Source: Selaginella moellendorffii
Taxonomy: Eukaryota > Streptophyta > Lycopodiopsida > Selaginellales > Selaginellaceae
Assembly (NCBI RefSeq): GCF_000143415.4
Contig: NW_003314330.1
Coordinates: 62,001-126,000, forward strand
Length of the DNA stretch: 64,000 nt
Direction: 5' to 3'
Shown: positions 52,150 through 60,506 of the stretch, piece after piece
Numbering within the stretch: the first letter of the stretch is position 1
How the letters are laid out: every line of letters begins with the position of its first letter
Translations under genes and position numbers: made by a program
Notes under the pieces: model-generated
The model's database searches: none
Told to the model about the DNA's origin: nothing
What the model saw: only the letters and a program-made list of their open reading frames with translations

Positions 52150-52330
52150 TTTGGAATAGGAAACTAGATGGAAGAAAGACAAAATTTATCTATCTTACCA
52201 GGATGGGAATAGTTAAGGACAAATCTCATCCAGGTCTCTTCTGCATGAACACACTCATTTTTCCCAGCATTTGTACACACTTTGGAGTTGCTATGGCTTC
52301 TGCAAATAAAAACCTCCAGCTCAGGCTGAG
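52150..52330 (+). promoter_or_regulatory. Orphan germin promoter remnant
   Basis: It matches the promoter of germin-like genes 3 and 4 (gggaatagt, catccaggtctc, cagcatttgtacacactttg, aaaacctccagctc). The TATA box is mutated (aaataaaaacc) and no cupin gene follows. Confidence 0.65.
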
Positions 52331-52611
52331 GATTTTGCAAAAAAGAGTACAATAATCATTTAAGAATTCCTCTTTAAAATTAAATAACTTATGGAGCATT
52401 TTGATTTTAATATTGTTAATCCCTTCATATCATAAAATAAATGTATTACTATTACAAATTCATCACCAGTCATTGGCAATTGTAAATGAAAGTTTAGTGG
52501 GTGTGTCTTAAGTTTTTGGGGCCACTCCCTACAGTATTTTAAAAGGATCTATATGCGCTAGTATACACAGTAAACTTCTATTTTCTGAAGCATTGGTATG
52601 AGATCGCTTGT

Positions 52612-52819
52612 GCAAATTTCTGCATAGAGATACTCAGCAACATCCACGTTGGGCTTGCATCACTTAAAGTTGACCTCCTTAACAGGCTGTGCTACGGCTT
52701 GAATTCATTCCCTCGTGGCATGGAACTCAAGTCTCCCATGACTATGTTGGCTGCACTGGCTTGGGCGATATGAGGGAGGAGAATCAACGTAGCAGGAGAA
52801 GCTTGCAAAAGTGACCCAT
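52612..52819 (-). pseudogene. Secreted nuclease-like gene, 5' fragment
   Basis: It corresponds to the first third of the nuclease-like gene (start ATG at 52819, signal peptide region, and YLYAEI near the left end) with internal deletions, and stops before the GDQAGH core. It is the fourth copy in the window. Confidence 0.75.
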
Positions 52820-52829
52820 TGCGAAACAC

Positions 52830-53620
52830 CGTTGATGATGGATATGGGAATTCCACGTGGCATGCATGAATATTCTTTCCTTAGGATTATCATACCACCC
52901 AGAAAATCCTCGACGTGATTCCACTCGCAAAACCTCCCCATCCCTAGTTTCTCTAGATTGCGGTGCAGGCCCAGCGTAAGTCGTACAGCTCGAAACATTG
53001 CTCTTGCCTTGGACTTGGATCCTCGTCTTGATCACGACGCAGATGATGAACTTCTTTGGTGGTAAATAGATTGTATTATATGATACAATAACGCAAACCC
53101 CCGATAAAGGAAGCTCATTCCTTCTTGCCCGGTATCCAAAGATCCCTGTAAGGAATCCAAAAAGTCATCAAATTCCATCTTTTGTTTGTAGAAAAAAGAG
53201 TAACTTGTAGCAGCCTTGAAAGCTTGCACCATTTGTCTCTGCCGTATAAGAGTGGCAGCTAATCCACCTCCAAATTGCACTGCGGAAACGAAATGGAAGA
53301 AAACAAGGAGAGCAAGTGTATCGCGTCGGCCAGAATCGCTAAGCTGTTGGCCATGAATCCTCCAATCACTTCCACCACAAATACAGAGAAAAAGGAGAAA
53401 AATCCAAGCTAGAATTCTGGAACGATTTTCTTGGCGGATTGATAGACGACCATATGTATACATTGCCTGTGAGAAGCAAATCTGTGTGATCGTGGCCTAT
53501 CCTTTGTAGAGAGTTCTCCATCCTGACAATAGTGTAAAGAGCATTGAAAGACGGCACTGCCAGTTCCACCTCGTTGATCCTGGGAAGCAGAAACACACAA
53601 AGATCGCCATTATTCTCCGT
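52830..53620 (-). pseudogene. Mitochondrial-carrier (SLC25A44-like) pseudogene
   Basis: The minus strand gives AVQFGGGLAATLIRQ, DSLQGSLDTG then SLYRGFALLY, and after a gap IKTRIQVQGKSNVSS. GLAATLIRQ and LYRGFALLYGPSNAIYLPLW (the latter complete at 57.5 kb) resemble the repeats of mitochondrial carriers of the SLC25A44 type. The frames are broken and one third is missing. Confidence 0.6.
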
Positions 53621-53799
53621 TTTTTATTTAAAAAGAACGAAATATGCTCGCAGCTATAAGGCATTCGATTCAATCTCTGCTGCAAAGAAACAATAGAGTT
53701 TCCTTGTTTTCCTTCTTGTTCCCAAGCAAAAGAATCTACACACCATCGACCGAGAGCATAGATTCACTAGCCCTAAATATTTTCAAAAAGAAAAGAGAA

Positions 53800-53871
53800 C
53801 GCCGTTGCCGGGGATCGAACCCGGGTCGTCCGCGTGACAGGCGGAAATACTCACCACTATACTACAACGAC
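53800..53871 (-). tRNA. tRNA-Asp (GTC), second copy
   Basis: A 72-nt cloverleaf identical to the gene at 22566-22637 except one D-loop base (GGTGAG versus GGCGAG). Flanking sequence (caacgacattgacat) is also shared, so both derive from a larger duplication. Confidence 0.95.
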
Positions 53872-54078
53872 ATTGACATTTATCAAAGCTGGCTATCTGT
53901 CTTAACAGTCAAAGGTATTAAGCAACCTTATTCCCACTTTTTAACGCTTTACGATTGGGAATAGTGAAAGACAAATTTCATCTAGGTTTTGTGTGCCGAG
54001 TTGCTTCATTCTGCCAAATGAACACGCGCTTTTCGTTAGCATCTGTGTAAACTTTGGAGCTGCTATGGCTTTTGCAAA

Positions 54079-54085
54079 TATAAAA
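54079..54085 (+). promoter_or_regulatory. TATA box of germin-like gene 3
   Basis: tataaaa, 106 bp upstream of the ATG, in a promoter nearly identical to that of gene 4. Confidence 0.7.
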
Positions 54086-54184
54086 GCCTCCAACTCTGGC
54101 CATGAATTCATCCTCCTCTAGTTGCCTTCCAAATCAATAGATACTTCTAAGCAAAGCTCTTTAGATCACAAAGGTTCAAGAGAT

Positions 54185-54778
54185 ATGTCGATGGCTTACT
54201 TGCTAGTGTGCTCTTTGTTTCTCGCAGTAGGAGTTTATGCCGCAGACCCGGAACTTGTCTCAGATTACGCTGCTGAACCCACCGCCACCAATGCGAGCTT
54301 CTTCACTTTCACTGCCTTTCGCGGCCATGTCAGGGCTGCGCCAGGAGCTTTCATGGTGAGGAAGGCATCGCTTGTGGAATTCCCAGGTCTTGCTGGTCAG
54401 GGCGTCTCCATGGCCCAGCTCTTCTTCCAGCCAAGCTCGGTCAATCCCCCCCACATCCATCCCCGGGCCTCGGAGCTCCTCTACGTTTTAGAGGGCTCCC
54501 TCGCCGTTGGCCTGGTGGACACCACCAACAAGCTATTCGTCCAGAAGCTTGGGACGGGCGATGCGTTCGTGTTTCCGAAGGGTCTCGTCCACTTCCAATT
54601 CAACGAAGGACAGTACGCAGCCAAGGCCATCTCAGCCTTCGGGAGCTCCAATGCCGGCACTGTTTCCATCCCCGCCACCATCTTTGGGTCTGGAATCGAC
54701 GATCAAGTTCTAAGCAAGGCCTTCAAAGTGGGCATAGACACCATCCATACGCTCAAAGCGGCTATCCTGAAATTCTGA
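54185..54778 (+). CDS. Germin-like cupin protein 3
   Basis: A single exon of 197 residues with a 20-residue signal peptide (AVGVYA). Metal ligands are His90, His92 and Glu97 in HIHPRASE and His136 in FPKGLVHFQFN. It is about 80% similar to copies 1 and 2 and nearly identical to copy 4, but ends AAILKF, where copy 4 has AAFAVKS. The upstream ATG (54122) would place 21 polar residues before the signal peptide, so 54185 is chosen. It should be secreted and bind manganese; the enzyme activity is unknown. Confidence 0.92.
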   Translation: MSMAYLLVCSLFLAVGVYAADPELVSDYAAEPTATNASFFTFTAFRGHVRAAPGAFMVRKASLVEFPGLAGQGVSMAQLFFQPSSVNPPHIHPRASELLYVLEGSLAVGLVDTTNKLFVQKLGTGDAFVFPKGLVHFQFNEGQYAAKAISAFGSSNAGTVSIPATIFGSGIDDQVLSKAFKVGIDTIHTLKAAILKF

Positions 54779-55059
54779 AATTGATATGCCTTAATTGGCA
54801 TCTTTTGTATTTGTGGAGCTTTTGCTTTCCTCCATAAATTAAAAGTGCATCATGGTTCAAGAGAATTTGGAATTTTTGAATTGCAAGAAGTTTGCAAGTT
54901 TGGAAAATATTGAAGAAAATGGGAAGTTGTGTTGGTCATATTAGGTCAAATCCTTACATCAAAGAGATGTGGAGCGTTTGATTGTTCACGGGATTCATTC
55001 TCCGCACCAAACTATTGTTTGAATTTAAAATTCACTGCAACAGTGGTGACCCGGTTCCC

Positions 55060-55440
55060 GTATAACAAGATCCAAATCTAGGCTTAACCACATTGTCCAA
55101 TTGTACTCTACCATTTGCCTTTTTTCATACATTAGGTTGATGGAATCTCCTATATTAAGCTGCCAATTTGTCTTTGTGTCTTTTGACAAAAAAAAAACTA
55201 TTTATATCCACATAAGGATCTCCATTGGAAGAAGGCCACTTTCCAAGACAAGAATGGACTTTTGTATATGAACAAGTCCTCTAGCATATCCCATATGCAT
55301 TGTGAAAGTTTTGGACCTGTAATTTCATGGCAGTTAGTTTGGAAACTGTAATAAGCAAATTGTGCTACCTTGACACAGTCTTTCACTCCCTCTTTCCATG
55401 TGCATCTTCAATGGAGAGAATAGGCTAGGTACTTGTAAAT
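55060..55440. repeat. Duplicated flank, copy 2 (matches 48120-48640)
   Basis: The counterpart of the repeat at 48.1 kb, in the same orientation. It lies about 600 bp downstream of the second intact nuclease-like gene in the same relative position. Confidence 0.65.
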
Positions 55441-55819
55441 GTTCATCTCAGCAATTTGTTCTCCATTGTAGCAGCAGATTTTGGAGGTTGGGTTTTTAAA
55501 GATCATTAAAACCATCTCTACTAGATTCCCTTACTCTTTTAATTGAAGAAGTATGATATTTATCATCTTAGCTAATAACCTAATCAAGTTAATAATGTAT
55601 TGCTCTATAAATCATCTATCAGCTTAATAACCCAGGAATAAAAATTACTTTGTAATATTACTGATATTGCTCAACACCTAATCAAGTTATTAATGTATTA
55701 ATAGCCCAACAATTTTACTTATAATGCATTGAAGTGTTGTTTAGTGCAATTTCTGGTGTGACAAGTTATCGGCCAAGTCAAGGCTTGCCATCTAATATCA
55801 AACAGTTGTCCTGTTATGC

Positions 55820-56015
55820 AGCAATAAGTTTTTATTTTTAAGATTCCAAGGAGCTGGTCAGGACACACAAGCTGGGGGCATTTGTACAACTAGACAGGAG
55901 TCTGGTTCTACTTTAATTAAGTGGCTTGTATTGACTTACTGAGCTAGTTAAGAGCAAGGACTAGCTGTTTTATTTACGACTCTTGAGAAGTAGCTCTGCA
56001 TTATCTTCGCTCTAG
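55820..56015. repeat. Shared 3' flank of nuclease-like genes
   Basis: It matches 49340-49498 closely (aaggagctggtcaggacaca and onward), showing that the pseudogene at 49.5 kb and the gene at 56.0 kb were duplicated together with flanking DNA. Confidence 0.8.
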
Positions 56016-56612
56016 TCAAGGAACTGGATTGGCCAAAGCGTTATTGATTGTAACGTCGTTGGCAACCAGATAGTACTTAAAGCTGGAGGGGCGGCAAGGG
56101 TTGTTCCGATCACCATACACAAACTGGAACCACATCTTTACCACACCATTAGTCTTGGTGGCATCACTCACCAATCGCTCCACATTCTGTGCATAAGCCC
56201 CCATGTTGAAGTTGCCATTCTGTGGGAAGATGTTCCACTTGACAGTTCCCAGTCCTCCCTGGTTCTTCCCGATAATGTGACCAGCTTGATCGCCCTTCGT
56301 CCCATTGGCCGCCTTGATACCAATTTCGGCTACCCAGTCTCGCATTGCCGGATTCGTGTTTGTGCCTCTGCCCAGATCGCTCCTGCGAATTTCTGCATAG
56401 AGGTACTCAACAACATCCACATTGGGCTTGCATCGCTTAAAGTTGACCTCCTTGACAGGCTGCGACACTCCCGGCCTGAATTCATTACCTTGAGGCATGG
56501 AATTCAACCACTCCCCTCCCATGACTATGTTGGCTGGACGCTGTGTGATGGCCTGGGTTATATGAGGAAGGAGAATCAATGGTAGCAGGAGAAGCTTGCA
56601 AAAGTGAGCCAT
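56016..56612 (-). CDS. Small secreted endonuclease-like protein, copy B
   Basis: A single exon of 198 residues, collinear with copy A and without gaps. The signal peptide covers residues 1-21 (ending HITQA). The core GDQAGHIIGKNQGG and NIFPQNGNFNMGAYAQ is identical to copy A, and changes are scattered elsewhere, suggesting selection on the core. One cysteine in the N-terminal half (Cys61) and one near residue 177 are kept in both and could form a disulfide. The promoter is similar to that of copy A (a catctt/tatttatattgag region). Confidence 0.8.
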   Translation of the reverse strand: MAHFCKLLLLPLILLPHITQAITQRPANIVMGGEWLNSMPQGNEFRPGVSQPVKEVNFKRCKPNVDVVEYLYAEIRRSDLGRGTNTNPAMRDWVAEIGIKAANGTKGDQAGHIIGKNQGGLGTVKWNIFPQNGNFNMGAYAQNVERLVSDATKTNGVVKMWFQFVYGDRNNPCRPSSFKYYLVANDVTINNALANPVP

Positions 56613-56819
56613 TGCGAGACACTATATCTTGCTCTTGCTCTTGGCTGGATATTTATATTGAGAAACCGGGTAAGATTTTCAACACTCACGGGTTTGAACG
56701 ACTTTAAGTCTGAATCAGCCACGTTGTGAATAACAACTCTAAGCCGTCTCTTTTTCTGCCGGTAAATTTATTGCAAATTTAAATGTTTAAACTGACGTTA
56801 ATCAGCTTCTGGAAACAAA

Positions 56820-57040
56820 GAAGGAAAGTGCCATGGCGATGGCAGCGCTACAAAGCTCGTGAGCTCGTACCTCGAGCTTGTCCACGGTTTTCACTTGAGA
56901 GTGCCTTGCACAGAAGCGTTGTTGCAAGCGCAGCAAAGTTTTTGAAGAATTGGTAGCAGCTAGAGTGCCAGAAGATGTCACCTCTTTGCTAGATCAAGAG
57001 GAAGCGGAATTATGCATGTTCATTGATGAGAACATCCTCT
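56820..57040 (-). pseudogene. Carrier-gene remnant, copy of 50395-50640
   Basis: It is collinear with 50395-50640 at the same distance from its nuclease-like gene, with small deletions. The segment 56937-57040 is open on the plus strand, as in the other copy. Confidence 0.4.
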
Positions 57041-57239
57041 GGCATAATGCTCATACTGATTTTCACTCTTACAGTCTTCTTTGGTACGTGGCAAAATACA
57101 GCTCCGTCCTTGCCTTGGAAAATTTCAGCACTCGTGTCACGACTTTGAAGTCTGAATCAACGGCGAGGATTGTCCCAGGGAGTGAATGGAATTCTTCTTT
57201 TTACTGACGTTAATCCAATTTTTGCTTAATCTCTTATTA

Positions 57240-57640
57240 TCACCAGGAAAATCCTCGATGATTCACTAACCTCTTCGTGGCATCCGCAGGCCCAGCGTAA
57301 GTCGTGCAGCTCGAAATGTTACTGGACTTGGATCCTCGTCCTGATCACGTCCTGGAAACGTAAAAGAAAAGGGACTATAAGAAAACATTGAAAATTACCA
57401 TGGGATTTGTCACGGCAGCAGCGATGGCAGCGCTACAAAACGAGCTCGCCAGCTCGTACCTCACGTCGAGCTTGTCCACAGTTTCCGCTTGCGAGTGCCG
57501 CACACAGAGCTTCTTTGACGCTCCCCACAGTGGTAGATAGATTGCATTAGACGGTCCCCATACAATCTCAAATTCCCTATAAAGGGAGGTGTGCCTGTCC
57601 AAAGTTCTAGCGACATCCAGAGATCCCTGTAAGAAATCAA
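57240..57640 (-). pseudogene. Mitochondrial-carrier-like fragment, best preserved
   Basis: The minus frame 57375-57602 reads PSNAIYLPLWGASKKL, then VRYELASSFCSAAIAAAVTN. The 'NAIY..W..SK' and 'A..A...TNP' patterns are characteristic of carrier repeats in the SLC25A44 group. The expected IKTR motif appears just downstream in fragment form. No start or complete domain remains. Confidence 0.6.
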
Positions 57641-57839
57641 CCTTTGTTCATAAAAAGAGAGAGCGAGTTTTCCTTCATTTACCCCTTTCTTTCTTCAAAG
57701 AATCAAAGAAAAGTTACTCACTATTAGTCAAGAATTGACAGTGATGTGACAATTTTCTAAAAGTTCAAGTCAAATGAAAAGCGTGACAGCACCGGTTCTT
57801 TAAGCATAACGGCATTCTTAACAATGAAATCCCTTATAG

Positions 57840-57990
57840 CCAGGCACTGTCCACACCTTTTAATTCCAACCTTTGGAATAGGAAAATAGATGGGAATAGT
57901 GAAAGAAAGACAAGATTTATCTATCTTATTATCCAGGATGGGAATAGTCAAAGAGAAATCTCATCGAGCTCTCTTCTGCTGGTATCCTAC
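57840..57990 (+). promoter_or_regulatory. Second orphan germin promoter remnant
   Basis: The segment ggaatagtgaaagaaagaca, then atccaggatgggaatag matches the distal promoter of germin-like genes 3 and 4. It breaks off before the TATA box. Confidence 0.55.
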
Positions 57991-58019
57991 AGTATTTTAA
58001 AAGCAATTATTTAATCACA

Positions 58020-58880
58020 TGAACATTATCATACCACCGGGAGCACCCCAGAAAATCCTCGACGTGATTCCACTCGCAAAGCCTCCCCATTTCTCGTTTC
58101 TCTGGCATCTGCAGGCCCAGTGTAAGTCGTGCAGCTCGAAATATTGCTCTTGCCTTGGACTTGTATCCTCATCTTGATCACGCCAGAATCCATAAGAAAA
58201 CATTGAAAAGTAGCATGGGATTTGTCACAGTGGCAGCGATGGCAGCGCTACAAAACGAGCTTGCGAGCATCGAGCATCGAGCTTGTCCACGGTTTCCCCG
58301 CGCATAGATCTTCTTTGAACGTCTTTGGTGGTAAATAGATTGCATTATATGGTCCCCATACAATAACGCAAACCCCCGGTAAAGGGAGCTCAGTCCGGCA
58401 TCCAAAGATCCCTGTAATAAATCAGAAAATATCATCAAATTCCATCTTTTGTTCGTAGAAAAACGAGCACCTTGTAGCAGCCTTAAGGTTGCACCATTTG
58501 TCTCTGCCGTATAGCATCCACTCTGCCGTATAAGAGTGGCAGCTAATCCACCTCCAAATTGCACTGCGGGATTATCTTTACGAAATGAGAAAACAAAGGA
58601 AATACAGACGAAAAAGAGAAAAATCCAAGCTAGAATCCTGGAACGATTTTCTTGGTGGATTGATAGACGACCATATGTATACATTGCCTGTGAGAAGCAA
58701 ATCTGTGTGATCGTGGCCTATCCATCCTGGCTATAGTGTAAAGAGCGTTGAAAGACGGCAATTCCAGTTCCAGCTCGTTGAACCTGGAAGAATTAAAAAA
58801 ACAAAGATCGGGATTATTCTCCGAAAGAAAAAAGAAATTGAAAGAACATAAAAAAGGACGATTCAATACCAAATAGCCTT
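58020..58880 (-). pseudogene. Mitochondrial-carrier-like pseudogene, tandem copy
   Basis: Collinear with 52830-53620: AVQFGGGLAATLIRQ, LLQGSLDAG, SLYRGFALLYG and AIAATVTNP are visible on the minus strand in broken frames. It lies at the same distance from a tRNA-Asp relic and germin-like gene 4 as its counterpart does from tRNA-Asp and germin-like gene 3. Confidence 0.6.
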
Positions 58881-59007
58881 GAAGCTTGCGGATGGCATCA
58901 CATACCCGATTGCTGGTGTGTAGATTCTTTGGTCTAGGAACAAGAAGGAAAACAAGGAAACTCTACTGTTTCTTTTCAGCAGAGATCGAATTGTAAGAAA
59001 AAGAGAC

Positions 59008-59078
59008 TGCCGTTGCTGGAATAGAACCCGGGTCGTCTGCGTGGCAGGCAGAAATACTCACCAGTATACTACAATGAC
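59008..59078 (-). pseudogene. tRNA-Asp-derived pseudogene with GCC anticodon
   Basis: 71 nt, homologous to the intact tRNA-Asp at 53800. The anticodon loop reads CTGCCAC (GCC, glycine) in place of CTGTCAC. The anticodon stem keeps pairing through a C-G to T-A double change. The acceptor stem has an A-C mismatch and the T arm has lost a base, so it is probably inactive. Confidence 0.7.
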
Positions 59079-59363
59079 ATTGACATTTCCAAATTAAAAG
59101 CTACGGTTGTACCTTTACAACGTTATTCCTATAACCATATAGTCCAGAATCCACACCTTTTCATAATTCCCTCAACCCTTTACCATTTGAAAGATTGGGA
59201 ATAGTGAAAGGAAGACAAGATTTGTCTATCGTATCCTGGATGGACAATAGTCAAGGACAAATTTCATCCAGGTCTCGTGTGCTGAGTTGCTTCATTCCGC
59301 CAGACGCACACGCGCATTTCCCAGCATCTGTACGAACTTTGGTGTTGCTATGGCATTTGCAAA

Positions 59364-59370
59364 TATAAAA
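59364..59370 (+). promoter_or_regulatory. TATA box of germin-like gene 4
   Basis: tataaaa, 112 bp upstream of the ATG. Confidence 0.7.
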
Positions 59371-59475
59371 GCCTCCAGCTCTGCCCATGAATTCATCCTC
59401 CCCTTCAGCTAATTGCCTTCCAAAACAATAGACACTTCTAAGCAAAGCTCTTTAGATCGCAAAGGATCAAGAAAT

Positions 59476-60072
59476 ATGTCGATGGCCTACTTGCTAGTGT
59501 GCTCTTTGTTTCTCGCGGTAGGAGTTTTTGCCGCAGACCCGGAGCTTGTCTCGGATTATGCTGCTGATCCCACCGCCACCAACGCGAGCTTCTTCACTTT
59601 CACTGCCTTTCACGGCGATGTCACAGCTGCACCAGGAACTTTCATGGTGAGGAAGGCATCGCTTGTGGAATTCCCAGGTCTTACTGGTCTGGGCGTCTCC
59701 ATGGCCCAGCTCTTCTTCCAGCCAAGCTCGGTCAATCCCCCACACATCCATCCCCGGGCCTCGGAGCTCCTCTACGTTTTAGAGGGCTCCCTCGCCGTTG
59801 GCCTGGTGGACACCACCAACAAGCTATTCGTCCAGAAGCTTGGGACGGGCGATGCGTTCGTGTTTCCGAAGGGTCTCGTCCACTTCCAATTCAACGAAGG
59901 ACAGTACGCAGCCAAGGCCATCTCAGCCTTCGGGAGCTCCAATGCCGGCACTGTTTCCATCCCCGCCACCATCTTTGGGTCTGGAATCGACGATCAAGTT
60001 CTAAGCAAGGCCTTCAAAGTGGGCATAGACACCATCCAGACGCTCAAAGCGGCTTTTGCAGTGAAATCCTGA
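59476..60072 (+). CDS. Germin-like cupin protein 4
   Basis: A single exon of 198 residues, a tandem duplicate of germin-like gene 3, with which it shares promoter, signal peptide and 3' UTR. The ligands His90, His92, Glu97 and His136 are kept. From about codon 100 the two genes are nearly identical at the nucleotide level, while differences concentrate in the first 80 codons, which suggests recent gene conversion of the 3' half. It is predicted to be a secreted cupin. Confidence 0.92.
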   Translation: MSMAYLLVCSLFLAVGVFAADPELVSDYAADPTATNASFFTFTAFHGDVTAAPGTFMVRKASLVEFPGLTGLGVSMAQLFFQPSSVNPPHIHPRASELLYVLEGSLAVGLVDTTNKLFVQKLGTGDAFVFPKGLVHFQFNEGQYAAKAISAFGSSNAGTVSIPATIFGSGIDDQVLSKAFKVGIDTIQTLKAAFAVKS

Positions 60073-60506
60073 AATTGATATGCCTTAATTGGCATCTTTT
60101 TGTGTTTGTGGAGCTTTTGCTTTCCTCCATAAATTAAAACTAAAAGTGCATCATGGTTTAAGAGAATTTGGAAATTTTGAATTGCAAGCTCACCAAGTTT
60201 GGAAAATATTGAAGAAAACAGGAAGGATTTATTGCTTGTGTTGGTCGTATTAGGTCCAATCCTCACATCAAAAGAGATGTGGAGCGTTTGATTGTTCACG
60301 GGATTCATTCTCCTCCGCGCGAAACTATTGTTTGAATTTAAAAATCGCCCCGCGCAAGAGACATTCGTAGAATATTCTTGTATATGCCGTGCTTAACGGA
60401 AATCCTGGCCGGTGCTTTTAACGGACCGACTAGATAGTGCCACGTCACCACCCCAGGAAAGGGTTAAAAAGAAGAGGCCTTTTTGTGTGCCGCGGGCAAG
60501 CCCGTG

